DNA from: Alphaproteobacteria bacterium
GTDB lineage: Bacteria; Pseudomonadota; Alphaproteobacteria; Rhizobiales; Methyloligellaceae
DNA length: 64,000 nt
Reading direction: 5' to 3'
NCBI GenBank assembly: GCA_016869535.1
Contig: VGDX01000009.1
Location: 1 to 64,000 of the forward strand
Shown here one piece after another: positions 6,402 to 14,198 of the stretch (its first letter is position 1; each line of letters begins with the position of its first letter). A program made the position numbers and the translations under genes. Below the pieces are notes generated by a model that was given only the letters and a program-made list of their open reading frames with translations, did not search any database and was not told the DNA's origin.

Positions 6402-6938
6402 GTGCCGCGCAAGGTTTCGGCCAGCCTACGGGAGTCGCTCGTAGGCGAGATGGGAAATCTACGGGCGTTCGCGGTTTCGCTCTGCGGCGATCGCGAGCGT
6501 GCCGACGATCTCGTGCAGGAAACCTTGTTCAAGGCGTGGAACCACCTCGACTCGTTCAAGGAAGGCACCAACCTCAAGGCTTGGCTGTTCACCATCCTGC
6601 GCAATACCTATTTCTCCGAACGGCGCAAGCGGCGGCGCGAGGTGGAAGACGCCGACGGCAGCTATGCGGCCCGGCTCGCCACTCATCCCGAGCAGCACGG
6701 TCACATGGACATGCAGGATTTCCGCGCGGTGCTGACGCGCCTGCCCGACGATCAGCGCGAGGCGCTGATCCTCGTGGGCGCCGCGGGCTTCTCCTACGAG
6801 GAGGCCGCGGACATTTCCGGCTGCGCCGTCGGAACCATCAAGAGCCGGGTCAATCGCGCGCGCAACCGCTTGGCCGACATGCTCGGTCTGGCGGAAGCCG
6901 AGGCTGAAGCAAAAGAAACGCTCAGCAAGAGCGCCTGA
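6402..6938 (+). CDS. ecfG: General stress ECF sigma factor EcfG (ECF15)
   Basis: 178 residues from a GTG one base after the nepR stop, with GGAG nine bases upstream. Region 2 is clear (RAFAVSLCGDRERADDLV then QETLFKAWNHLDSF, AWLFTILRNTYFSE), and so is region 4 (LPDDQREALILVGAAGFSYE, then CAVGTIKSRVNRARNRL). It directs RNA polymerase to GGAAC-N16/17-CGTT promoters, several of which are visible around it. Upstream in-frame ATGs would overlap nepR entirely and are rejected. Confidence 0.95.
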   Translation: MPRKVSASLRESLVGEMGNLRAFAVSLCGDRERADDLVQETLFKAWNHLDSFKEGTNLKAWLFTILRNTYFSERRKRRREVEDADGSYAARLATHPEQHGHMDMQDFRAVLTRLPDDQREALILVGAAGFSYEEAADISGCAVGTIKSRVNRARNRLADMLGLAEAEAEAKETLSKSA

Positions 6939-6961
6939 GTTTCATATTAGTAGCTCCAGTC

Positions 6962-7207
6962 ATGGACATCGATCAGGCCAAACTCGATCCTGCGACTGTC
7001 TTCCGCCGTCCTCACGATGTGCTCAAGGCCGAAGGTGTGTCCCCGGAAGACAAGAAAGCCATCCTGAGGCGTTGGGAAGCCGACGCCGAGGCGCTGATCC
7101 GGGCGACCGAGGAAGGCATGCCTCCTTCCGACAATCGCGGGCCGGGCGAATTGCTGCGCGAGGTGAAGGCAGCCTTGCAGGCACTGGACCCTAAACCGCC
7201 GCGCTAA
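6962..7207 (+). CDS. Conserved small acidic protein, unknown
   Basis: 81 residues with the pattern DPATVFRRPHDVLKAEGVS, then KKAILRRWEADAEALIRATEEGM, a layout found in short alphaproteobacterial proteins of unknown function. It has no signal peptide or membrane segment and is predicted mostly helical. It lies 23 bases after ecfG on the same strand, so it may share that transcript and belong to the stress operon. No strong ribosome binding site is visible. Confidence 0.65.
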   Translation: MDIDQAKLDPATVFRRPHDVLKAEGVSPEDKKAILRRWEADAEALIRATEEGMPPSDNRGPGELLREVKAALQALDPKPPR

Positions 7208-7228
7208 ATCCCCCTTTCTTCCGAATCT

Positions 7229-7254
7229 GGAACCAACGCGCCCATTAACGCGTT
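7229..7254 (+). promoter_or_regulatory. EcfG promoter upstream of the 57-aa membrane protein gene
   Basis: GGAAC (7229-7233)-N17-CGTT (7251-7254), an exact consensus match 46 bases before the ATG at 7300. Confidence 0.75.
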
Positions 7255-7299
7255 GGAATTGGCTGAACTCTGGATACTCACAACGAAAGGGAGGGCCGG

Positions 7300-7473
7300 A
7301 TGGCTGTCAGGACTCATACTACCCAGGACGGCGAAGGCGCTGTGCTCAACACCACGGAAGCGCGCCAGGGGGGTCGTCCCCGCGCCATGCTCTGGGTGCT
7401 TCTCGTGTCGATCGCGCTGGCGATCGTCGCCGGGCTCATCCTCGGGCTCGGCTGGATTTCGCTGCCTGCCTGA
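7300..7473 (+). CDS. 57-aa one-TM membrane protein, stress-regulated
   Basis: Reading frame 7300-7473: a hydrophilic N-terminus MAVRTHTTQDGEGAV...ARQGGRPR, one hydrophobic helix (about residues 30-51, MLWVLLVSIALAIVAGLILGL) and a short WISLPA tail. AAAGGGAGGG lies just upstream of the ATG, and an exact EcfG promoter is 46 bases away, which makes this a real gene although it is short. No family is recognised. The next gene follows after 70 bases. Confidence 0.75.
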   Translation: MAVRTHTTQDGEGAVLNTTEARQGGRPRAMLWVLLVSIALAIVAGLILGLGWISLPA

Positions 7474-7543
7474 CTCTAGCCTCTTGAATCGGCACGCTTC
7501 GAGCGCAAATCTATCCCGAGAGATTTGTCAAGCGAGGCGAAAC

Positions 7544-8038
7544 ATGACCGACACCCACGACAAGACCACGTCTGGCGCCGGCGATAAGGCGGCCAAGGAA
7601 TGGGACGCGTTCCAGCGCGACCTCGACACGCTAGGCCGTCAGCTTGCCGAGCTTGGCGCGCATGGCGCGGCGCTCGGCGAGCATTTTCTGGATAGCTTGC
7701 AAACACGCTTCAAAGAGGTGCAGGCCCAGGCGACCACCTATCGCAAAGCCGCCGAGGAGCAGATGGAGCAGGCACGGCAGGAGACCGAAGGCACATTGAA
7801 GGACGCACGGACCCATTCCACCGAGGCGGCGAAAGACGCTGCGCGCGAGCTATGGGAAAAGGCCCAACCGTTGCGTGAAGGCGCCAAGGATGTCGGTGAA
7901 GGCCTTGCCCGCGCCTGGGGTGAGTTGCGCACCTCCTTCGGCAAGGCTGCCCAGCGGCTGCAGACCGAAGATGTGTCTGGCGCCGATCGGACTCAAGCCA
8001 ACGTCACGCCGAACGAAGATCGCCGCGAAACGAGTTAG
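7544..8038 (+). CDS. Helical coiled-coil stress protein, unknown
   Basis: 164 residues. It is almost wholly amphipathic helix, with Glu/Gln/Lys/Ala-rich repeats (HFLDSLQTRFKEVQAQATTY, EEQMEQARQETEGTLKDA, AAKDAARELWEKAQPL), reminiscent of apolipoprotein- or LEA-like helical proteins. There is no signal peptide. The ATG at 7544 has GAGG upstream; a longer open frame from 7253 is only a shadow over the preceding small gene. It probably lies on the EcfG-driven transcript of that gene. Function is unknown; a protective or envelope-associated role is a guess. Confidence 0.65.
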   Translation: MTDTHDKTTSGAGDKAAKEWDAFQRDLDTLGRQLAELGAHGAALGEHFLDSLQTRFKEVQAQATTYRKAAEEQMEQARQETEGTLKDARTHSTEAAKDAARELWEKAQPLREGAKDVGEGLARAWGELRTSFGKAAQRLQTEDVSGADRTQANVTPNEDRRETS

Positions 8039-8041
8039 CGA

Positions 8042-9877
8042 TCAAGAGACGGCATGCGCCGGGGCGCGGATATCGTCGCGCGCGGGCTGCATCAGTTCGG
8101 CGCGTATCAGGCCGCGCACCGAGTTACCGAGATAGATTCGGTCGGCGAGCATGAGGTCGTCGGGTGTCAGCACCGCTTCGCTCGCCGCGGCGCGTGGCAG
8201 GTCGAGCAGTTCCTCGCGCAAAGTGCCGGGAAGCAGACCTGAGCCAAGCACAGGCGTGAACAGACGCCCGTCAAGCTCGAGGAAGAGGTTGGTGCGGGTG
8301 CCTTCGGTGAGTTCTCCCTTCTTATTGAGGAAGACCACCTCGTCGCAGCCGGTCAGCGCCTTCTGCCGCTCCATCTCGCGGTCGAAGAACTGCCGCCGCG
8401 TGGTCTTGTGGTAGAAGAGCGGGTCCTTCTCATCGAGACGCTGATCCGAGATCACGAAGCGCCAGACGGTATTCTTGGTCGGCAGCTCGATCGGCGTCGA
8501 GGTCACGGTGATGACGCCGTCCTCCGCAAGCAACAGCCGCACCAAGGCGACCGGCGTCTCGACCCGCGCGGCTTCCTGGTCGAGCGCGGCAACCACGTCC
8601 TTACGCGCGAACGGATAACCGAAATGCGTGGCGGACGATTGCAGGCGGGCGAGATGCCGCTCGAGCAGATGGAAACCTTTGCCCCTCTCGTACCGTAGCG
8701 TCTCGATCAGTTCGAACGGCGTATCGACACGGGTGAGGAATTGCGCCTTCAACAAACATTCCTCGAATTCCGACTCTTCCTTTGAATCGGCGACGATGCC
8801 GCCGCCTATGCCCATCTCGCCGCGGGCGCCGTCCAGGACCACGGTGCGGATCGCCACGTTGAGCTGCAAATCGCCGGACGGCGCGATATGGCCGATGGCG
8901 CCGGTATAGATGCCGCGCGGCTCAGTCTCCAATTCGCGAATGATCTCCATGGCGCGGACCTTAGGCGCTCCGGTGACCGAGCCGCAGGGAAACAGCGCGC
9001 GCAAAATGTCCTCGAGCCCCATATCGGATCTGAGTTCCGCGGAGATGCCCGAGGTCATCTGGTGCACGCTGCGATACGTCTCGACGGTGAAGAGGTCGGT
9101 GACTTCCACGGTGCCGATCTTGGCCACGCGGCCGAGATCGTTGCGCAGGAGATCGACGATCATCAGATTCTCGGCACGCTGCTTCTCGTCCATGGCGAGC
9201 CAGGTCTTGATGCGCGCGTCCTCACGTGGCGTGCGGCCGCGCGGTGCCGTGCCCTTCATCGGCCGCGTCGACATATGCTTGCTCTCGCGGCGAAGGAACA
9301 ATTCCGGCGACAGCGACAGCACGGAAAGCTCGGGCGTCGAGATCAGCGCACCGTAAGCCACGCGCTGCTTGCGCCTAAGCGCCGCGTAGAGCGCCACCGG
9401 GTCGCCCTCGAAGGCGCAGCGATATTTGAGGGTGAGATTGATCTGATAGACGTCGCCGGCGGCAATGTAGTCTTGCACCGCTGTGAAGGCCTCGGTGTAT
9501 TGCTCACGGGTCCAGGAGAGCTTGAGGTCGGAGATCTTCGCCCGCTCTCCCCCACCATTGGCGTCGAGCCAGGCACGCGTGCCGGAATCATCGAGCGGCT
9601 GCGGCGGAGGGAACAGTCCGATCCAGAACAGAGGCACGCGCCGTTCTTTGGGGAGGAGAGCTTGGAGCTTCGGTTCGAGGCAGTAGCCAAGCTCATAGGA
9701 GAAGAAGCCCGCCGCGTGCAGCCCGCGGTCCAACCCCTTGGCGACGATCGCGAGCGCGGCGGCGACGCCCGCGGGATCGAGTGCCAAAACCTCTTGCTCA
9801 GGTTTGGTAAAGAGCAGGCTCCGGCCCTGCTCAGTCAGGCTGTCGTCGAGCAGCACATAGGGGGACGTGGTCATCAT
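8042..9877 (-). CDS. pabBC: Aminodeoxychorismate synthase PabB fused to lyase PabC
   Basis: About 611 residues. The N-terminal chorismate-binding PabB domain (to about residue 370) has SPELFLRRE, MKGTAPRGRTPRED, ENLMIVDLLRNDLGRV, FPCGSVTGAPKVRAMEII and GIGGGIVADS. A C-terminal PabC-like fold-type IV PLP domain (about 385-600) has FELIETLRYE, VVFLNKKGELTEGTRTNLF and LLPGTLRE. Together they turn chorismate plus ammonia into p-aminobenzoate, with a glutaminase PabA expected elsewhere. It follows fhcC after about 24 bases on the same strand. As p-aminobenzoate is a substrate of beta-RFAP synthase, it probably serves H4MPT as well as folate. ATG at 9877 is preferred over TTG at 9883. Confidence 0.9.
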   Translation of the reverse strand: MMTTSPYVLLDDSLTEQGRSLLFTKPEQEVLALDPAGVAAALAIVAKGLDRGLHAAGFFSYELGYCLEPKLQALLPKERRVPLFWIGLFPPPQPLDDSGTRAWLDANGGGERAKISDLKLSWTREQYTEAFTAVQDYIAAGDVYQINLTLKYRCAFEGDPVALYAALRRKQRVAYGALISTPELSVLSLSPELFLRRESKHMSTRPMKGTAPRGRTPREDARIKTWLAMDEKQRAENLMIVDLLRNDLGRVAKIGTVEVTDLFTVETYRSVHQMTSGISAELRSDMGLEDILRALFPCGSVTGAPKVRAMEIIRELETEPRGIYTGAIGHIAPSGDLQLNVAIRTVVLDGARGEMGIGGGIVADSKEESEFEECLLKAQFLTRVDTPFELIETLRYERGKGFHLLERHLARLQSSATHFGYPFARKDVVAALDQEAARVETPVALVRLLLAEDGVITVTSTPIELPTKNTVWRFVISDQRLDEKDPLFYHKTTRRQFFDREMERQKALTGCDEVVFLNKKGELTEGTRTNLFLELDGRLFTPVLGSGLLPGTLREELLDLPRAAASEAVLTPDDLMLADRIYLGNSVRGLIRAELMQPARDDIRAPAHAVS

Positions 9878-9901
9878 CGCCAATCATACAGACTTGTGCC
9901 G

Positions 9902-10705
9902 TCAAGCGAGTATCAGCATCTCGCCCTTGCCGAGCACGGACATGTCGCCCATCAGCCGGCGGGCGCGGCCGCCTAAACGGACCGGCCGACCCGTTCCGCG
10001 CAGCCATGTTTCGAGCAGCCTGAGATAATCGAATTCGACCACGCCGCAATCGCCAAAGGTCGGCAGGATATCCTCCGGCTCCCGCAGAAAGATCAAACTG
10101 CCGCGCCGCAAGCCATAACCGGCATTCCGGCCTACCCCACGCTTGAAGAGGATCGTACCGGCGATCATGCGGCCTCCGGCATAGTCGCCGGCATCGCCAC
10201 CGACAATGACGAGACCGCGGCGCATGCGTTCGCCGAGCAGCGGCCCGGCATGGCGACCGATAGTCAGTACACCGCCCCTCATGCCGTGCGTCTCGCCGAC
10301 GAGAATGCCTGCGGCGCTCTCGCCGGCGCTGCCGGCAATAGCGAGACTGCCTCCGGCCATGCTCGCGCCGGCCAGCGCGCCGGCATTGCCCTTGACCTCG
10401 ATCCGGCCGCGTTTCATGGCCGCGCCGACATAGGCGCCGGCATTGCCGTCGACCACGATCTCGCCCTCGCTGAGGCTCTTGCCGATATTGTCGCAACGTT
10501 TGTCCGTGCCGACGAAACGGAGCCTCTCCGCATCGTCGCCCTTCACCTTGAAGAAATCGCCCACGCTGAGCTTCGCGCGCGTGGTGCCGATGACGAGCGC
10601 CTCGATCTGCTTCTGCTTCAGCCTGGCAAGACGCGCCGGCACGAGCGGCGACAGATCGAGCCGCTGATCGGGCTTGCCTTTGAGCTTGAAGGTCAGCGCG
10701 CTCAC
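9902..10705 (-). CDS. fhcC: Formyltransferase/hydrolase complex subunit C
   Basis: 267 residues. The FwdC/GltB-type right-handed beta-helix is seen as repeated glycine motifs from about residue 80 to 215 (GNAGAYVGAAMKRGRIEVKG, GSAGESAAGILVGE, GGDAGDYAGGRMIAGTI). FhcC is a non-catalytic subunit of the Fhc complex that transfers the formyl group from formyl-H4MPT to methanofuran and hydrolyses it to formate. It starts with GTG overlapping the fhcD stop (GTGA), implying translational coupling. Confidence 0.92.
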   Translation of the reverse strand: MSALTFKLKGKPDQRLDLSPLVPARLARLKQKQIEALVIGTTRAKLSVGDFFKVKGDDAERLRFVGTDKRCDNIGKSLSEGEIVVDGNAGAYVGAAMKRGRIEVKGNAGALAGASMAGGSLAIAGSAGESAAGILVGETHGMRGGVLTIGRHAGPLLGERMRRGLVIVGGDAGDYAGGRMIAGTILFKRGVGRNAGYGLRRGSLIFLREPEDILPTFGDCGVVEFDYLRLLETWLRGTGRPVRLGGRARRLMGDMSVLGKGEMLILA

Positions 10706-11610
10706 CCGACGATCTCCTTGAGATGGAAATGATGCGGCCCGAGATTGCCGCCGTAATTGCCGGCGCTGATATGGGTCACGCCTTCACGCGCGCCACCTTT
10801 GGCGATGGCATGGATGCCGGCATGCATTGCCTTGTGGATCGCCTCGAAGCTTAAGCCGTCGATGACGATTTCCATCACCGCCTCCACATCGAGCGGCAGC
10901 GCGGTGTTCACCGCCGCTTTCAAGGTCGGACAATAGGCATCGTTGGTGGAGGCGATCTGACCTTTGTATTTGGAGCCGACCTTGGAGCCCGAGCGCACGA
11001 TGCCGCCGGGGAACGGCGTGATGACGTCGGGTAGCTCGGCCATCGCCTTGACCGCGCGCGTACAGGCGGCGAGCACCGATTTGTGCGACTTGCCGAGCAC
11101 GAGCAGATTGCCCCCGCCGACCGCCTTCTTGGTGAGGCCGGTGGTCGCCTCGCAGAGGAATTCGCCGTCCATAACCGGGATGCGCCAGAAGCGGCGGCCA
11201 CCGACAAGCTTGGACATCTGCCAGCCGTCGCCGAAGAAACGCAGCGACGCGCCGAGCTTCAACTTCTTTTCGCCTTCGAGCCCGGCAAAGCAGGCCGAGC
11301 CCGGGCTCGTCAGCACGCATTGACCGACGCGGTTGCGAAGCTGAGTCTGCAGCTTGTCGGCGTTCATGGTGAAGAGCAGCACCGCAACGCCAGGGCGCCC
11401 GTCCGGCGTCTCCTTTGGCGACAGCGTGCGCTCGATACCGGCTTCCGCGCCGCAGGCGATCACCGAGGTGGCGAAGCCGGTCATCGTGCGCGCCGAAATC
11501 AGGGCCCATTCCAGCGTCGGCGCGGTGATGATCACCCGCGTGCCGACCATGGGGAAGGCCTCGGCGAAGGTCTCGACGATGGTGACGCCTTTGACTTTGA
11601 GTTCAGGCAT
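10702..11610 (-). CDS. fhcD: Formylmethanofuran:H4MPT formyltransferase
   Basis: 302 residues, the usual length for Ftr/FhcD. Recognised from TFAEAFPMVGTRVIITAP near the N-terminus, GRPGVAVLLFTMNADKLQ, RVGQCVLTSPGSACFAGL and KYKGQIASTNDAYCPTLK. It moves the formyl group from formyl-H4MPT to methanofuran within the Fhc complex. It is the first gene of fhcD-fhcC-pabBC on the minus strand. fhcA and fhcB, usually beside it, are absent: the next gene upstream encodes PCD. Confidence 0.95.
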   Translation of the reverse strand: MPELKVKGVTIVETFAEAFPMVGTRVIITAPTLEWALISARTMTGFATSVIACGAEAGIERTLSPKETPDGRPGVAVLLFTMNADKLQTQLRNRVGQCVLTSPGSACFAGLEGEKKLKLGASLRFFGDGWQMSKLVGGRRFWRIPVMDGEFLCEATTGLTKKAVGGGNLLVLGKSHKSVLAACTRAVKAMAELPDVITPFPGGIVRSGSKVGSKYKGQIASTNDAYCPTLKAAVNTALPLDVEAVMEIVIDGLSFEAIHKAMHAGIHAIAKGGAREGVTHISAGNYGGNLGPHHFHLKEIVG

Positions 11611-11716
11611 GGCGCAGCGTGCAATCGTGGCGGGAGGGCCGGGCCGCGAGGACCGGTATTAGCGGCGCACCATTAAACAGGTGGCTAAGGCGGCGCAAGC
11701 TTCGTGGTTCGAAAGT

Positions 11717-12103
11717 CTAAGCCTTGGGCTTGTCGTACTTGATATAGGCGAAGCGCATGTCGTCCTTGGGACAGCCTTCCAGCGCCCCGCCATCCTGCCC
11801 CGGCTGCCAGTGCACCACGTCCTCGATCTTCTTGGCGAGTTCGAAATCCTTGTCGGTGATGCCCTTGGCGGCATGGTTCATCAGCCGCACTTCGACCCAG
11901 GCATAGGAGGCGGTGATGTCGGGATGGTGCCAGGCGGCTTCTGCCAGATGGCCGACCGTGTTGATCACCATCAGTGTGCCTTTCCAGCTATTGGTCTTGT
12001 ATTTGCGCCTGATCCAGCCGTTCTCGAGATACCAATGTGGCAGCTCTTTCTTGAGCCGCGCCTCGACCTCTGCATCGCTATAGGTACGTTCGGACGTTGC
12101 CAT
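11717..12103 (-). CDS. Pterin-4a-carbinolamine dehydratase-like protein
   Basis: 128 residues. The PCD/DCoH fold is recognised by WIRRKYKTNSWKGTLMVIN, the metal-free active-site cluster AEAAWHHPDITASYAWVEV and KGITDKDFELAKKIEDVV. PCD proteins dehydrate 4a-hydroxy-tetrahydropterins. PCD-like genes recur in H4MPT clusters of methylotrophs, where a role in cofactor recycling or synthesis is suspected. The C-terminus (GCPKDDMRFAYIKYDKPKA) extends beyond the usual about 100 residues. The start at 12103 has AGGA eight bases upstream. It is divergent from the beta-RFAP synthase gene, with a 16-bp triple repeat between them. Confidence 0.85.
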   Translation of the reverse strand: MATSERTYSDAEVEARLKKELPHWYLENGWIRRKYKTNSWKGTLMVINTVGHLAEAAWHHPDITASYAWVEVRLMNHAAKGITDKDFELAKKIEDVVHWQPGQDGGALEGCPKDDMRFAYIKYDKPKA

Positions 12104-12119
12104 CGCTTTCGTCCTTTGA

Positions 12120-12167
12120 AACAGTGTTTCACTGGAACAGTGTTCCACTGGAACAGTGTGGCACTCC
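12120..12167. repeat. Three 16-bp direct repeats in a divergent promoter region
   Basis: Three copies head to tail, 12120-12135, 12136-12151 and 12152-12167. Each begins AACAGTGT; the first two end CACTGG and the third CACTCC. Each also contains an imperfect inverted repeat (CAGTG...CACTG), so a palindromic operator read is possible. They sit 17 bases upstream of the PCD start and about 40 bases upstream of the beta-RFAP synthase start, placed to control both. Confidence 0.8.
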
Positions 12168-12206
12168 CCGCCGACCCAAGCATATCGAGAGGCTGCGAGA
12201 CGATCA

Positions 12207-13211
12207 ATGGAGGCCTTTCCCGCCGCATCGCCTGGGATGACGGAACTCGCCACAGGCAGCGTTCGGGTCAGGGCGACGGCGCGGCTACATTTCGGCTTCC
12301 TCGACCCGAGCGGCAGAAGCCCCCGGCCTTTCGGCAGTTTCGGCCTGTCGCTCGATCAGCCGTGTACCCGTCTCATGCTCGAGCGTGCTCCTGCGTTCCA
12401 AGTGAGCGGCCCCGAGCGGGAACGGGCTGAACACTATCTGAAAAGCATCGCCGCAAGTTGCGGTGTCATGCACACCTACGCGCTGCACATCGAGGAGGCC
12501 ATCCCGCCGCATGCGGGGCTCGGTTCAGGCACGCAATTGGCGCTTGCGGTCGGGTCCGCTTTCGCCGCGCTCGAAGGCCTCGACCTCACACCCCAGGAGA
12601 TCGCCACGAGGCTGTCGCGCGGCAGCCGCTCCGGTATCGGCATCGGCACCTTCACCTTTGGTGGCACCGTGCTCGATGCCGGTCCATATCGGGGTGCCGT
12701 GCCTGAGATCATCGCTCGCGTTTCGTTCCCCGAGGCCTGGCGTGCGATTTTGATTTTCGATCCCGAGGCGCGCGGTCTTGCCGGAGACAGTGAAACCGCC
12801 GCCTTCGAGGCGCTGCCCGACTTCCCGGAAAGCGAGGCCGAGGCGCTTTACCGGCGCATCCTGCAAAGCGCCCTGCCGGCGCTCGCCAATCAAGACTTCA
12901 CCACCTTCTGCGCGGAGGTTGGTCATCTGCAAGAGGTCATGGGTGCGTATTTTGCACCGCTCCAGGGTGGGCCATATGTCAGCCCCGCCGTGAGCGACGC
13001 GCTCGCCTGGCTGGCAAACCAAGGCGTGACCGGACTTGGACAAAGCTCCTGGGGACCGACCGGCTTCGCATTCGTCTCCTCGGAAGAAGCAAGTGAAACC
13101 CTGCTCGCCGGACTACGCTCCCACACCAGGACCGGAGGCCTGCATTTCAGGCTGGCGCGCGGGCGCAACGAAGGCGCTGTGATCGAGATAAACCCACAGA
13201 AAAATCGCTAA
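12207..13211 (+). CDS. Beta-ribofuranosylaminobenzene 5'-phosphate synthase
   Basis: 334 residues, GHMP-kinase-like fold: ATARLHFGFLDPSG near the N-terminus, the glycine-rich loop EEAIPPHAGLGSGTQLALAV, SRSGIGIGTFTFGGTVLDAG and the C-terminal GVTGLGQSSWGPTGFAFV. The enzyme condenses p-aminobenzoate with PRPP, releasing CO2 and pyrophosphate; this is the first committed step to H4MPT (the orf4 product of Methylorubrum). The start is ambiguous: ATG at 12207 or 12237, while a GTG at 12156 would begin inside the 16-bp repeats and is unlikely. mtdB follows after 90 bases on the same strand. Confidence 0.9.
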   Translation: MEAFPAASPGMTELATGSVRVRATARLHFGFLDPSGRSPRPFGSFGLSLDQPCTRLMLERAPAFQVSGPERERAEHYLKSIAASCGVMHTYALHIEEAIPPHAGLGSGTQLALAVGSAFAALEGLDLTPQEIATRLSRGSRSGIGIGTFTFGGTVLDAGPYRGAVPEIIARVSFPEAWRAILIFDPEARGLAGDSETAAFEALPDFPESEAEALYRRILQSALPALANQDFTTFCAEVGHLQEVMGAYFAPLQGGPYVSPAVSDALAWLANQGVTGLGQSSWGPTGFAFVSSEEASETLLAGLRSHTRTGGLHFRLARGRNEGAVIEINPQKNR

Positions 13212-13301
13212 ATTACGCCCATTGAGACGCTATGCCGCCTCGCCGAGTGTGCTAAAGCGGGGCATCTCAAACGCCAGCCTCAGCAGGGAGAAGCGCCGCT
13301 T

Positions 13302-14198
13302 ATGAGTACCCCACGTATCATGCACATGGTCACGCCGCTCAAGCATATGAGCCCGTTCGATGTGAACATGGCGCTGGACGCCGGTTTCGACGCCGCGATC
13401 CCCTACACCAACGCCACCATCGACGACATCAAGGGCCTCGTGCAGGACGCGATCTTCTCGCGCAGCCCCGATGGGGTGAAGCGCACGGGCATGTTCATCG
13501 CCGGCAAGCGCGCCGTGGAAGCACTCGACATGATGCAGCGTGCCAAAGAGTCGATGGTGCCGCCGTTCGAAATGTCGGTGTTCGCCGATCCAGCCGGTTC
13601 CTTCACCACCGCCGCGGCCATGGTCGCCTGCGTCGTGAAGGCGCTGCGCGAGAAATTCTCTACCGACCTCAAGGGCAAGCGCGTCGTCATCTATGGCGGC
13701 ACCGGCGTGGTCGGTTTCGCTTCCGCGGTGATCGCGGCAATGGAGGGCGCCAAGGTGACTCTGGTCGGCTATGACGGGCCGGACCGTGTACGCAAATTCG
13801 CCGAGGACATCAATTCCCGCTTCAACATCGATGTCGGTTACGCCGACGGTTCGACCGAACAGCAGAAGACGGATCTGGTGAAAGACGCGGATGTGGTGTT
13901 CTCGGCGGGACCGGCAGGCCGTCAGCTGCTCTCGCTCGATCAGGTCAAGCAGGCAAAGGACTTGAAGGTTGTCACAGACGTCAATGCCGTACCGCCGGCG
14001 GGCGTCGAGGGCGTCGAGGTCAACGACAAGGCAAAACCCATCCCCGGCACGAAGGCAGTGGCCATCGGTGCGCTCGCCGTGGGCGATATCAAGTACAAGA
14101 CCGAGTCTGGACTGTTCAAACAGATGATCGAGACGAACAAGCCTATTTATCTCGATTTCCGCGACGCCTACACGCTTGCCAAGAAACTCACATCCTGA
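13302..14198 (+). CDS. mtdB: NAD(P)-dependent methylene-H4MPT dehydrogenase
   Basis: 298 residues. Recognised from the N-terminus MHMVTPLKHMSPFDVNMALD, FADPAGSFTTAAAMVACVVK, and a Rossmann dinucleotide motif KRVVIYGGTGVVGFASAVIA (about residues 125-145). It oxidises methylene-H4MPT to methenyl-H4MPT, the step after Fae. AGGGAG lies upstream of the ATG. The next gene begins within its last 23 bases. Confidence 0.95.
   Translation: MSTPRIMHMVTPLKHMSPFDVNMALDAGFDAAIPYTNATIDDIKGLVQDAIFSRSPDGVKRTGMFIAGKRAVEALDMMQRAKESMVPPFEMSVFADPAGSFTTAAAMVACVVKALREKFSTDLKGKRVVIYGGTGVVGFASAVIAAMEGAKVTLVGYDGPDRVRKFAEDINSRFNIDVGYADGSTEQQKTDLVKDADVVFSAGPAGRQLLSLDQVKQAKDLKVVTDVNAVPPAGVEGVEVNDKAKPIPGTKAVAIGALAVGDIKYKTESGLFKQMIETNKPIYLDFRDAYTLAKKLTS

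Noticed and set aside
8960..9020. Other GGAAC sequences as EcfG promoters (for example 2377, 6541, 16763, 17753, 46863)
   Set aside because: None has CGTT at 16-17 bases, and most lie inside coding regions.
12156..12206. GTG start for beta-RFAP synthase at 12156
   Set aside because: It would lie inside the third 16-bp repeat, lacks a ribosome binding site, and the added residues have no family resemblance; ATG 12207 or 12237 is more likely.
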